A stretch of 64,000 nt of DNA from Euglena gracilis (taxonomy: Eukaryota; Euglenida; Euglenophyceae; Euglenales): positions 84,688,474 through 84,752,473 of the forward strand of contig CP154956.1 in NCBI GenBank assembly GCA_039621445.1. Direction: 5' to 3'. The notes under the pieces are model-generated. The model was given only the letters and a program-made list of their open reading frames with translations. It searched no databases and had not been told where the DNA came from. A program made the position numbers and the translations under genes. Shown piece by piece: positions 10,961 to 21,195 of this stretch; positions within the stretch are counted from its first letter, which is position 1; each line of letters opens with the position of its first letter.

Positions 10961-11845
10961 ATGTTGGAGCACAAGTGCTCGTCTTTTCATCTCTCTGTTT
11001 TATGCATAATTTGTCTGCCTCTTCGCAGATTGTTCCTCTTTTTCTCCCCCTTCCACCACGGATGCTTCTTGACGAGGAGCCTGAGACTCCATTGGACACT
11101 TTTGAGGATGTGGAAGAAAATGCCGTGGAAGCCCAAGGAGTCAGAAAAGGGTAAGGAGAAATCCAAGGAGATCCCCCCGTTGTTGCATCGGGTTGCAAAG
11201 TCACAGGAAACCCATGGGAAGGGCTTGTTATTGCGGCTGGTTTTCATTTCAGATCATGGGGAGCCTTTGGATATTTGTTTGAATCGTGCGCAGGCTGACC
11301 GTCCTGTAGCTTGTTATTTGTATGACTATTTGATGAACCTCAACCAAGCTTTTTTTTCAAAAGGGTCCCCAGTTCAGGTGCAAGCCCAGTTTCTGCGTGA
11401 TATGTTCATCAGAGTTTTGAAATCGTTGCAGGACGGTTTGAATGTTCGCTTTGAGAAAAGCAAGGAACAAATTGAGTTTTACTGTCAACTTCGAAAGCTC
11501 AACCCAAATAATTTGCCTCTTATGTCATCAGCTCTCACAGATTACTCAGCGTTGCGTTTGGACGGATGTGATGAAGATTTCATACAATAGTTGCAATGCA
11601 CAAAAAGGGATATTGACAGCCCAGAGGAGTTAATTGAATGGTGGAAGACCCATCAGCCATCTCTTTTTCGTGAACGTGTTTTGTTTCTGATTTCCACCCC
11701 GGTCGCCACTTGAAGTGTGGAAAGGTTTTTTTCCGTTTGCGGACAGCTGGATGCCGATCAGTGGGCTTTGTCACAAAATGCACGGAGGTTGGAGTTCATG
11801 CTTCAATTTAATGGTGATTTGTCTGGGCGTTTCACCTCCCTCTGA
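10961..11845 (+). pseudogene. hAT transposase C-terminal part, two in-frame stops
   Basis: One continuous frame of 295 codons ending at TGA 11,843, broken only by TAG at 11,588 and TGA at 11,711. The C-terminal half is the hAT dimerisation domain: SPEELIEWWKTHQPSLFRER, then LFLISTPVAT, the stop, and SVERFFSVCGQLDADQWALS, matching the family's 'P-x-T-S-x-x-x-E-R-x-F-S' core. Upstream (11,240-11,590) is helical transposase-like sequence (LLLRLVFISDHGEPLDICLN). The N-terminal zinc finger and the first part of the RNase-H fold are missing. Both stops could be C-to-T changes (CAG to TAG, CGA to TGA). It is inactive and could only have moved with a transposase from another copy. Confidence 0.85.
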
Positions 11846-12055
11846 CCTGTTCGCATTGTTTATTTGCGTCCGTGTCTTTTGAACAATGGACATACTGCCG
11901 CTGAACATTTTTATTGTGCTTTGTTTTTCCATTGCATTTTGGTGACTTCTGGCAAGCTTGGGCATCGGCAATGGAAATCAAATAGCATCGGGACCCTGCA
12001 TATTGTGAGGTAGAAATATATCTGTCCTCTCCATGTGACCTGGGACTCCACAGAA

Positions 12056-12200
12056 TTTCGGCATATTTTCCGCATTTTCCGCATTTTCCCGCATATTTTC
12101 CGCATTTTTTTTCCGCATAATTTCCGCATAATTTCCGCATTTTTCCGCATTTTTCCGCATAATTTCCGCATTTTTTCCCCGCCTGCCAGACCGCATAATT
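12056..12200. repeat. CCGCATTTTT subterminal repeat array (right)
   Basis: About a dozen copies of CCGCATTTTTCC or CCGCATAATT, in the same orientation as the left array, ending at the right TIR of the hAT element. Confidence 0.8.
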
Positions 12201-12215
12201 TCCCCCCCCCCCCTG

Positions 12216-12700
12216 AGATTTGGCCCCCTGAGTAGTCTAGGGTTCGCAGCACCCCCCACCCCGAGAGGAGGGTTGGACTGCAGCTTGTCCAAATTTGGTA
12301 AGCGGAAATCCAAGTGGACCCCCCAGGGGGGGTCTGCTAGCACGTACAGCTGGTGAATATTTTTTCCAGTGACTGGCTCAAAGCGCCGAGAATTTTTTGG
12401 AGCTCCAAACATGTCCAAAAAAAATTCCCATTTTGGGATTTTTTGGAACAAAATTAGCCAATAATTGCATTAAAAACCTCATTCCCACCTTGGCACACAG
12501 CGCCAGAGGAATTTTTTCCCCAGTCAGGGGGACCCAGACCCCTGGGGGGTCTAACTCGTCCATTTTTTCCGGTGTCTAGCAAAATGGCTAGCCATTGGAC
12601 CCCCCCCCCCGGGTTCTTAAGCAATAGCCTGCCCCTAAGGTTGGCCCCCGGCTTTACCTTCAATCATTGCCCAGGCCAAGTGCGGGGGGGGGGGGAGTTA
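12216..12700. repeat. Family B continuation and related repeat debris
   Basis: Starts with the right target duplication and AGATTTGGCCCCCTGAG, the continuation of the interrupted family B copy. Further C/G-run hairpins follow. At 12,612-12,680 there is a second family B piece (CCTAAGGTTGGCCCCCGGCT and a CAATCATTGCCCAGGCC-like end). No coding. Confidence 0.5.
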
Positions 12701-12819
12701 AACAAAAATGCAAGATTCCGCTTTTGCAGTGGGTTCAGGAAAAAGTGTCCACAGCTGTTGGGGATCTCGAAGTGGCCCTATGCCTTCGGCTGCTTCCCCC
12801 TCGTTCGTTTGCGGCTTCA

Positions 12820-13070
12820 TCATCTTTCTGTGACTCCGCCGCCTGGCCCGGCTTGACAGCTAGCGCGATGCGGATGCCTTCTCCGATCTCTCCCCGCCAA
12901 CCACTTGTGTCTCGTCCCCACCATAGCTCCAGTCCTGGTCCTGGTCCAGCTCAGTTCCAGTCCTGGTCCAGCTCAGCTCAAAGGAATGTGCCTCCAAACC
13001 AGAGGCGAGCACCTGCAGAAACCACAGCAAGGGATATCAGAAATGGTTTTGTTCTCAGTCCCAGCGTTTT
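12820..13070 (+). CDS. Weak possible exon, Ser/Pro-rich
   Basis: The open frame reads RMPSPISPRQPLVSRPHHSS followed by an imperfect duplication of CCAGTCCTGGTCCAGCTCAG. It is low complexity and has no recognised motif. Listed only because composition differs from the surrounding T-rich DNA. Confidence 0.15.
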
Positions 13071-13526
13071 GTAGTGTTCCATGGCGCAACGTGGTATGCA
13101 TGTGGTATGCATATCATATTGCACCACATCGTATCATCTCGTATTGTATTTTACCAGTGTATCAATGTCGAACAGCATTTTGATGAAACGATTCAGAGCG
13201 TTTTTTTTCCTTTCGGAGAACTCACATGTACCCCCCAACCCATATATATTCTCCGTCTGGGCCCAACCACCAAATCTCTATTTTATGAAAGGTGGAGAAG
13301 CACAGAAGCACAGTTGGTAAAACTGCACTCTGTGCCAAAAAAAAATGGGTGGACATCGTGCAGCATGTGAGAACCCGTGATGTTTTGACAAAAATTTGCA
13401 TGAAATTCAACCCCCTGTGACAAGCCGAAAAGTTGTTTTTTGAATCTCTCCTCCGGCAAGGTTGATCTTTGGTGCGATCGTCATAGAGGATCTGAAATGG
13501 TGGTGGAATCCACAATGTGTTGCAGA

Positions 13527-13632
13527 GTCGGTAATTATTCAATGAAGGCAGTCCTCCGACATCTCTAAGTGGGTTCGGTAAGTCGGTAATTATTCAATGA
13601 AGGCAGTCCTCCGACATCTCTAAGTGGGTTCG
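13527..13632. repeat. 55-bp tandem duplication
   Basis: Two virtually identical copies of a segment starting GTCGGTAATTATTCAATGAA and ending AAGTGGGTTCG. It looks like a recent duplication and is non-coding. Confidence 0.9.
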
Positions 13633-13689
13633 AGTGTGGAATAGGTTGGAATTCCAAAACGTGGGTGGGCTGACCCCAAACATATCTTC

Positions 13690-13935
13690 CAATTTTCAGC
13701 CCCCCCCCCCCAAGGGGTGCCAAGGGTGTCTGAACCGACCCCAGGGGGGCAGGGGATACCCAGGCACCCCAAAAAAGGTCAGTTTTTTTTCCGCCTTTGC
13801 GCCAGAAATTTTTTGATTTTGACGCTCTTTTGCAAAACAGCTGCCTCAACCGGGAATTATGCGTCGATTTTTGGGGTCAATTGTATTCGGGGCCCGGCCC
13901 TTCGCCACAGGCCAAAAAAAAGTATGGTTCCCTTC
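13690..13935. repeat. Family A internal fragment upstream of the first NPF gene copy
   Basis: Carries GGTCAGTTTTTTTTCCGCC, TTTGCGCCAGAAATTTTTTG and GGGGCCCGGCCC elements of family A without the terminal CAGGG ends. A corresponding fragment precedes the second gene copy at 40,285-40,430. Confidence 0.5.
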
Positions 13936-14039
13936 GGGTGCGCCACTCCCGCCGCGCCGTGCCGCAGGCCCCGTCCCGCAGCGCGGCGCGGCCTCCCACC
14001 ACCCCGACCCTCCCCCTCTCCCCAGGCATCTCCCCCGCC

Positions 14040-14200
14040 ATGGCCACCTCCCCGGTCCACGCCCACAGCCACCACCGCAGCCTCAACAACCCCTTCGGCC
14101 CGGGCCGGGAGGGCAACCTCTTCTCCCGCCCCGGCCAGACCTCTTTTTTTTTCGCAGTGGACCGAGGAAGCGTCCCTGCCAGAGCAGTCAATTGCTTAAG
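14040..14200 (+). CDS. NPF-motif protein, first copy, exon 1
   Basis: The ATG at 14,040 sits in a GCCATGG context about 20 bp after a CTCCCCAG acceptor. It codes MATSPVHAHSHHRSL and NNPFGPGREGNLFSRPG, then a poorer tail. The same module occurs at 40,752 with the same start, so the conserved part is about 33 codons. N-P-F tripeptides are known ligands of EH domains in endocytic proteins; whether these act so is inference. No clean GT donor follows here, and this copy may be decayed. Its partner exon lies at 15,200. Confidence 0.5.
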
Positions 14201-14214
14201 TACTGCTCGACCCC

Positions 14215-14485
14215 CCCAGGGGGGTGACTGACTGGTTTTGCCCGACCCCCTCCCCCTGCGGGGGGGGGGGGGCAAAAGTGGCTTGGGTGACCCCCGGCCA
14301 GGTGATTTTTTTTGCCTAAAATGGCCTAAGCGACTGGAAAGTGGCCGGTTTTCCTGAGTAACGGACACCCCCCCTCCCGGGGGGAGTAGTGACTGACTGG
14401 TTTCCCTCCAAAAAAGTGATTGACTGGTTTTTCAAAGAGTGGAGTGACCCCCCCCCGGGGGGTTGGTAAAAAATTGTATGGTCCA
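14215..14485. repeat. Dispersed repeat family D (GACTGACTGGTTTT)
   Basis: Three or four units of GTGACTGACTGGTTTT alternating with CCCCGGGGGG hairpins, ending GGTTGGTAAAAAATTG. Copies recur at 18.05, 18.43 and 19.54 kb. Confidence 0.6.
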
Positions 14486-14830
14486 GAGACATCTGTCGGT
14501 GAAGGTCGGTGACGGGTGGGGTGGCCGGTGGCCAGGCCAGCGAAGGAGGTTGGGCCAAGATCCTCTGGAAGGTGGGTTCACCCCCCCTGCCATTTGGGGT
14601 GAAGGGCTATCTTGGAGGGGACCCCAAAATGACCCAAAAGCAGGTCCCACCACAGGGGGGGGGGGGTCCCTTTCCTCCCAGTTTCTTCCCTAAGAGAAGA
14701 AAACTCTTCCCAGCAGAGGAGCTTTGTGTGGGCGACTGGGCGGGTGGGTGGGTTTTGAAGATTTGATTAATAGGAAGCGACCCTCGAGAGATTTTGATAT
14801 TTTATGGGGTGATTTTGAAATGGGCTGAAT

Positions 14831-14831
<1 letters not shown>

Positions 14832-14899
<68 letters not shown>

Positions 14900-15018
14900 C
14901 TGTCTGTCTGTCTGTGTGTGTGTGTGTGTGTGTCTGTGTGTGTGTGTGTGTGTGTTGGTTGTGTGTGTGCCTGAGTGTGTGTGCGTGCTTGTGTGGGTGT
15001 GGGTGCGGGTGCGGTTGT
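14832..15018. repeat. (GT)n tract with (TCTG)4
   Basis: A long GT microsatellite interrupted by GTCTGTCTGTCTGTC and GC-containing units. Non-coding. Confidence 0.95.
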
Positions 15019-15189
15019 ATATGTGCGCGTGGCCCAACAGTTTTGTGCTGGTGGTTTTTGAGATGGCTTTTGTAATGTAATCTTTTGGAAATCCCCCCCC
15101 CCAGATGGAGCGGTCTTGGGTGCATATGAAGGGCTCGACGGACCTCCTCGCTCGGTGTGCCTGAAAAGCAGATCTGGCACCGGCCCGAA

Positions 15190-15345
15190 GAGCGTCCCGG
15201 CCCACAGCCTCGGCAACAACCCCTTCGGCCGGGGTCGCCCAGAGAGCCCATTCCTGCCGGCGCTGTCGCTGTCGTTGAACAGCAGCCCGGCCTCCTCTCC
15301 ACCACGCTGCGGCAGCGCCCAGCCACAGTGTCTCGGGAAATGGGG
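15190..15345 (+). CDS. NPF-motif protein, first copy, exon 2
   Basis: The frame reads LGNNPFGRGRPESPFLPALS and continues Ser/Pro-rich through a CGSAQPQ segment. The counterpart at 41,520 reads DGNNPFGPGRPDSPFLTL and likewise ends in an NSAQ segment. This confirms a two-module unit present twice. No splice donor was assigned and function is unknown beyond the NPF motif. Confidence 0.45.
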
Positions 15346-15399
15346 GGGAGGTGTTTTGCATCACTTCTGTTTCCAATTTTTGGTACCACGTGTGTGTTG

Positions 15400-16300
15400 C
15401 CAAAAAAAAAAGTGGAAAGAGTCCTCTAGGTCTCTGGGAGTCCTCCCAGAAACCCTAGCAGTGCTGGCAGCCCCCGATGTCCAACGACTCCCCTATGTCT
15501 CACTCACCCCCCAGTCAGAGGACGCGAGTTTGATTTTGATTTTGAGGACACGAGTGTGATGGGGGAACCTTGAACCATAGCCATTGTGGCTGTTTTGATT
15601 TTGATCTGAACCCCTTGTGATGGACGTGAACCACCACACCACTACTCTGGGTGTGCCAATCGTTCAATTCCCTCCTTTCTCTCCTCTGGTCCTTGTGTGA
15701 TGCCTTCTGTGACTCCCCCAAACATCCCCCCTCCCCGAAGGACGCAACCAAAGGTCCAAACAACAGCCCTCTTTGCAGGGGGGGAAAATATAAAATGATA
15801 GGGGAAGTACCCCAAAGGAACTATGGGTCGACTCGATGTCCCGATCCGTGCACTCACAACTTCGCTATTGTCTACGTAGAAAAATGGGAAGAATTACAGA
15901 ATCGCAGAACACCACCCAAGTTCTTTCAAACCTTGTCGGATTATTGCAACCATTGATGTGATCATTATTCCAAAGTTCCACACCAGTCCATTTCAAATGT
16001 GAAAAAAAGCAACACCTTCATCTTGTTGGATTTATGTTTGCAACACCCACTGAGCATCCCCTCTTCCCTCCCTCCTCAGACCCAGATCTGGTTCCAACCC
16101 TCCCCGTCTTCTTTCCAGGCTTTTCTCTGTGAAGCTGGTCGGTCTGCTTGGCTGAAGTTATTTAGTCCACTTTGATGCATCTCTGGGTGGCTCACGAGTG
16201 TCAGCCCCACCCTTGTTAAACCGATGCATTTCAACGATGCCGGGGCAACTCGGGGCTTTTTGGGAGTTTAGTTCTGTGGCAGGTTAGCCACATCACCTCA
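15400..16300. other. Non-coding, nothing firmly recognised
   Basis: Mixed-composition DNA. An 18-bp direct duplication (CTCATTTACGTTGAGAC) lies at about 16,296-16,331. Confidence 0.5.
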
Positions 16301-16306
16301 TTTACG

Positions 16307-16627
16307 TTGAGACCCTCATTTACGTTGAGACTCGGTCAGTGGCAGCAAGAACAAAATCCGTTTGCGCAATTGCACCAGCGTAATTGTGCAGATGGACCTT
16401 TTCAAAACCAACCAAGAGCCTCCTATGCCACCCTGTTTGGAGCTGGAGAATTTGACGTCCTGAAATTGTTGTATTCCCTCTCCTCATCAAATGGCGGATC
16501 AGAACTGAAGAACAGAGCTTCGATTTGGGAATGGTTGCAAAGTTTCAAACGAAATGGTGTGGTACCTCCCACCCACCTCATCCATCCGGGGCACCAACTT
16601 CTAAAAAAATATGTCTGTTATCCATAA
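16307..16627 (+). CDS. Uncharacterised 106-codon frame
   Basis: A frame with natural-looking composition: QWQQEQNPFAQLHQRNCADG, then YATLFGAGEFDVLKLLYSLS and a basic/aromatic end WEWLQSFKRNG. It is not low complexity and not made by a repeat. It ends at TAA 16,625. It could be an exon or a remnant of a mobile-element gene. No family recognised. Confidence 0.25.
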   Translation: MRPSFTLRLGQWQQEQNPFAQLHQRNCADGPFQNQPRASYATLFGAGEFDVLKLLYSLSSSNGGSELKNRASIWEWLQSFKRNGVVPPTHLIHPGHQLLKKYVCYP

Positions 16628-17229
16628 TAATATCTACAATGTCTATTCCACAGGCACGCTTCTTTTTTATTAAAGAGATTTATGCATCCCATTGTTCCCG
16701 AAACCCGACCCAATCAGCCAAAAAGGCCTGCTGCTGGCATTGCCGGCGTCGCTACAGGTACGTAACCCAGGTTCCCAATCCCGCCATCGCGATGGGTTTC
16801 CTTCTGCTGGCCGTTGTTTGGGAGTCAAACTGCGTCGGTGTGTGTGCGTGGGAGGTACGTGTGTGGGTGGGTGTACGCGGGGGTATGGGCGGGTGGGTGG
16901 GTTTGGCTTTGTGCACCAGTCTGGCAGCCAGGAGCACCCTCCCCGAATCCCCGCCCCCCAACGGGGAAGAACGTCGACAAAGTGTTTCAACAATTTCAGG
17001 TGTTTTAATAATTCCTGATTTGACAATTTTTTTCATGATTTTGATTTAACAATGAACAATTCATTTCCCAAGGGTTGGGTAGTTGATGGGTAAATCAGTC
17101 ACAAAATCATTTCCAGCTGTGTGAAGCTTCCATCATTTTATTCTTTTCGAGATAATCATCCTTCTATTATTTAAGTAAAATTGGGCTTTAATTGTGTTTT
17201 ATTTCACCGGGGGGTGTGGTCAGCACTTC

Positions 17230-17515
17230 CTCCCGCAAGTGCTGATGAAGTCCCCCGCTCTGATGCGACTGAGACCCAGCACCGCCCCACACTCCATCCA
17301 TTGCACCCTCTCTGCCTGCTCCCGGAGCGTTTGTGTGCAACCGCCTGCGGTATATGCTGCGGTCTGCCTGCCAGGGCGTCCCTCCAGCCAAAGGTCCCCC
17401 ATCCCTCAGCTGGGGGAAGTCCAGCCAGCCAGTAGCTTTTTATTCAGCCTCGGACCGCCCCCTTCGACGGGTTTGACTTATTTTGCAGCCACTCTTCAGG
17501 CGGCTGGACAGTGAC
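17230..17515 (+). CDS. Weak possible exon
   Basis: GC-rich island open in two plus frames and one minus frame (for example VCVQPPAVYAAVCLPGRP on plus). Frame choice cannot be made and no motif is visible. Confidence 0.15.
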
Positions 17516-18049
17516 GCATTTTCGGCTTTCAGAGTGCAAAAATGGGCCAAAAAAATGGCACAGGAAAGAGCTGCTCAAATTTCAGGTCAAAAATCCTCTT
17601 TTTTTAAATCACAGCTTTTGGGGGCATTTCACAGCCTCTGAGCTGGACCCCCCCCCCGGGTCCTGAAGCGACGCCCTGCTGCTGTCCCCAAGCTGCCTTT
17701 GCTCAGCGATCCTCCCATTTCCTGAAAAGGAAATTCACGGAAATTACGGAAACCTTTGTCACAGAAATGGGTGGAAGGCCATTTTGACAGAAATCATGGA
17801 AGCACAGAGTTCGGCTGGCGATTAAGGAAATTTTGGTATTTTTTGCATGTATTTTGCTTGTTTTTGCACGTTTTTTGGTGGGATGATGAGCACATTCTTT
17901 GCCTTTCCAAACAAGAAAAAAATGTCTTCAAATTGGAATTTTTGGGTGTGTGTGTGTGTGTGTGTGTTTGTTTGTTTGCTTTCTTCCGAAAATTTTATCT
18001 TTCTACCATACAATTATTTGGTCACTGGCCGACCCTGCCCCGGGGGTAG

Positions 18050-18530
18050 ATGACTGGTTTTTTCAGAATGACTGACTGGTTGTTGGCCTGGACCCCCCCC
18101 CCAGGGGCAGGTAAAAAACCATTAAAGTGAGTTTTTTTTTCCACGTTACCCGCCCCCCCCCCCTTGTCGTACGACCGCCCCCTAATTTACGACCACCCCC
18201 CGGTCACAGGTCATGGGGGTGTTATGACCACCCCCCGGTCACAGGTTGCAGATTTCGAAAATTTTAACGCCACCTTACCTACGACCGCCCCCTCATTTAC
18301 GACCACCCCCCGGTCGCAGGTTGCAGGTCATGGGGGTGTTACGACCACCCCCTCCGGTCGCAGGTTGCAGGAACCCAGTCGTACGACAAGGGGGGGGGGT
18401 AACGGTCAAATTTCCCTTTGTTTCTCAAGTGACTGACCCTCCCGGGGGGTGGTGTTTCTGAAAAGAAGTGACTGGTTTTTGGCAGAGTGGAAGTGCCCCT
18501 CCCCGGGGGGGTCGGTAAATAATTGTGTGC
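18050..18530. repeat. Family D copies flanking an ACGACCACCCCC tandem array
   Basis: 18,165-18,375 holds about five units of TACGACCACCCCCCGGTC plus CAGGTTGCAGGTCATGG. It is flanked on both sides by GTGACTGACTGGTTTTT / GGTCGGTAAAT family D sequences. Non-coding. Confidence 0.6.
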
Positions 18531-18559
18531 TTGCTGCCCAGGCTCCATCCACAAGGGTG

Positions 18560-19090
18560 AATGGCTTTATCGGTCCATTGACAGGGTTCTGGCAATGCAC
18601 TTTGGGGTAATCAAGGAAAACCTTCAAAGACAGAAGGGTGTTTTTGTGCTTTTCCCCAATGAACCATTTGCATTTTTGCCTCAGGGTTGACCTGCGGGGT
18701 TTTACCAACAGATTACCTACAGGATGGGAGAGGAATTGATGAGTGGGCTGATGGCTCTGGGCATGCAACCAAGGATGTTTTCATTGGTTTTTTTTTGTGG
18801 CAAACCCCCTGCATACGATCATAAATAGTTTGGTGTGGGTGGGAGTGAAGGTGAGCGTTGTGGCATGCATTCAGTTGGTTTGCAAAGGGGTAAACCTGGG
18901 TGTTGAGGGCCCCGAGTTGGCTTCAGCTGTTGTCGAGGCTGTGTGCAAAAAAAAGAAAAACGTGGCTCTGGTGCTGAATGGAATGTGGCTTTCGGCCACA
19001 TTTTTTTGAAAGCGGAAATTCATCGAAATTCACAGTCGCGGAAAATCATGGATATATTTTGGCCTGGGCAAGCACGGAAACGGGAGGAAC
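18560..19090. other. Non-coding or unassigned
   Basis: A 120-codon minus-strand frame (18,406-18,768) has mixed composition but no motif. No plus-strand signal. Confidence 0.4.
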
Positions 19091-19096
19091 CCTGCT

Positions 19097-19102
19097 TTGC
19101 TG

Positions 19103-19133
<31 letters not shown>

Positions 19134-19135
19134 CT
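19097..19135. repeat. (GCT)n trinucleotide repeat
   Basis: About twelve GCT/GTT codon-length units. In one frame this is poly-Leu, leading into a possible exon that starts near 19,140 with STDISATSFRTTLRTLSVAG. That frame is open to 19,546 but unrecognised. Confidence 0.7.
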
Positions 19136-19599
19136 CTGGGTTCCACTGATATCTCTGCTACCTCTTTCAGAACGACCCTCAGGACCCTATCCGTTGCCGG
19201 GCTACCAACCGAAGCGCCACGAGGGCAGTTTTGCATTGTACGTCCCTCTGGGATGGATGGCAGTGAGGAGGTGCACAGCTGGGCCGGAAGTTTGAGGAGG
19301 GATTTGCAACAGAGATTATTCCACATGGTGTCCCCCTTTTCACAAGACATTGTGTTGTTGACACCCTATCAACAGCAAATCTCTTGTACGGTATTTTTGG
19401 CCAGATGCTTTGGCCCAAACCTTCCCACCCCCAAGGGCAGTCAACAAATAAATAGCCATAAAAACCGCAAACTGACCCAGCACCGGAAAAAAATAATGCT
19501 ATTTTTTGCATTTATGGCAGATTTCCCCTGCAAAAGTGATTGCTGACTGGTTTTTGGAACTCCCGGGGGGTCAGTAAAAAAAAAATGCATGACGTGAAC

Positions 19600-20445
19600 T
19601 CTGGCATTTTTAATTCAGTAGGAACACAGTACACCCATTCTGTATTTTTTTCTTGTTTGAAAAGCTTTGTGTATGATAAAAATGACAAAAAAAACGTTCT
19701 TGAAAATTTTGTGAGGGCTCACCCTTCTGGGAGATTTTTTCTGCAAACTCTTGTAGAAGTTATTTGCTAAAGGGTTCGCTTTTGAAGGATGACGACACAT
19801 GCCAGGTTGGGTTTTAGGCTGATTGAGTGGCAGAAAGTATGTCTGGTGTTTTTGAATACACCACAAACCGTTTTGGGGTCGACGTCTGTGGGAGTCTTTC
19901 TCTGTGTGGTGCCGTACACTTGCGCACTCCGCTAGCATTGGATTGTTGCAAGTTGGTATTTCGTCATTGATCTTTTATTTGGGCCTTGTGTCTGTTTACA
20001 TGATGAGAACCCTGATTTTCCCCCAGTGGTTGCATGGGGAAGGGAAAGGGAGATATCCATCCATTTTGTCTTCCCTTCTCTGTATGTTGTCATTTTTTTT
20101 CCATTGAGGAATCTCTTTGCTGAAATTAATTGGGGTATTTTTTCTGAATTTTTTTCATCATTATGTTTCTACAGTGGTTTCTGCGTTGTGTTTTCTAATT
20201 TCTGAACATCGCTTTTCTCCAGGCCAAAAAGCACACACTTTTGAGACATTTTCAGCAGAAAGGAATCCCCTCATTTTGAACACAGTAGAAGACAGCCCCA
20301 CAGAAAGTTTTACGGTGTTAGCAAAACAGGATGTTCTGAAACCCACCCCCTCCCCTGCGAGGTCAAGGGTGACCCAAAGTGCCCCCCAAGCCATCCCCCC
20401 CCCCAGCTTATTGGCAATGTCAATGTTGGCAGGTGTTCAGAAGTG
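19600..20445 (+). other. T-rich stretch with unassigned frames
   Basis: Several plus frames (19,540-19,770; 19,904-20,107; 20,117-20,446) read hydrophobic or mixed sequence, for example FSPGQKAHTFETFSAERNPL. They lack start/splice context and family motifs. I cannot support a gene. Confidence 0.25.
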
Positions 20446-20552
20446 ACAAAAAGGTGGCATTTTTTTTAATTTTTAGTATTTTTTTTAACATTGTCTCAGA
20501 GGGCCAAACCGGTTCCACTCAGGTTCGATCAGAAGGGCAAGGGGTATGGGGA

Positions 20553-20880
20553 CAGGGTTCGAAGGGTTTAGGTGGGGGGTGTCCCTCCTAGACCGGGGGG
20601 GGGGGGGGGTTCCGGACCCCCCCCCCTTGCCTGGGGTCCGGACTGACCCCTGGGGGGGGAGTACCCAGGGTAAAAATTTGTCAAAAATGCAAAAAAAAAT
20701 TTGGGCGAGAAACGCCGGAAGGGGACATTTGACCTTTTTTTGGGGAGGTCCCAAAAAGTGCCCAGAATGGCACTTTTGGCCGTTTTGGGGGTCAAGGGTT
20801 TTCGGCCCGGCGCTTTGTGCTTCAAAATCAGTCACCCTGATCGCACCACTGTCTAGGAGGGCGGGGCCTTATATCCCTGG
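20553..20880. mobile_element. Family A 'CAGGG' TIR element
   Basis: Starts CAGGGTTCGAAGGG and ends CCTTATATCCCTGG. The core shows the C/G hairpin around TCCGGAC, CCCAGAATGGCACTTTTGGC, CGGCCCGGCGCTTTGTGC and the CAAAATCAGTCACCCTGA segment. About 330 bp, non-autonomous, and close to the left end of the large transposon at 20,945. Confidence 0.7.
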
Positions 20881-20964
20881 ATGGGGACAGCCCATCCAAG
20901 GCCTTGGAGGGGTCATTGGAGGTCAGTCACTCACTGGAGGGTTACTACAGTGAGTGGACAGGGT

Positions 20965-21150
20965 TATTGAAACTTTTGGACAAAATTATTGAAACTTTTG
21001 GACAAAGAAATTGAAACTTTTGGACAAAGTTATTGAAACTTTTGGACAAATAATTGAAACTTTTGGACAAAGTCATTGAAACTTTTGGACAAAGTTATTG
21101 AAACTTTTGGACAAAGTTATTGAAACTTTTGGACAAAGAAATTGAAACCA
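20965..21150. repeat. Left subterminal array, eight units
   Basis: Eight near-identical copies of TTGAAACTTTTGGACAAA spaced 20-22 bp, plus a partial ninth. The reverse-orientation match at 26,320-26,510 also has eight. They probably bind the transposase. Confidence 0.9.
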
Positions 21151-21195
21151 CAATAAAAATATCAAACAGCTGAGAAAATCCTTGTTCCTTGTTCA

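Larger units (their letters stand above)
10602..12215. mobile_element. hAT-superfamily DNA transposon, degenerate copy
   Basis: TIRs are CAGGGGGGGGG(G)AAATTATGCGG at the left and its inverse (CCGCATAATTTCCCCC...CCCTG) at the right. The direct repeat AGATTTG at 10,595-10,601 and 12,216-12,222 is the target duplication (7 bp exact; hAT elements usually make 8). The body holds a C-terminal hAT transposase fragment. Both subterminal zones are packed with CCGCATTTTT-like repeats, probably transposase binding sites or amplified sequence. At 1.6 kb it is shorter than a typical complete hAT, so it is deleted at the 5' side of the gene. Confidence 0.85.

Noticed and set aside
11588-11713. Reassigned stop codons
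   Set aside because: A single degenerate transposon copy is weak evidence, and other candidate genes end at normal stops. C-to-T decay is simpler.
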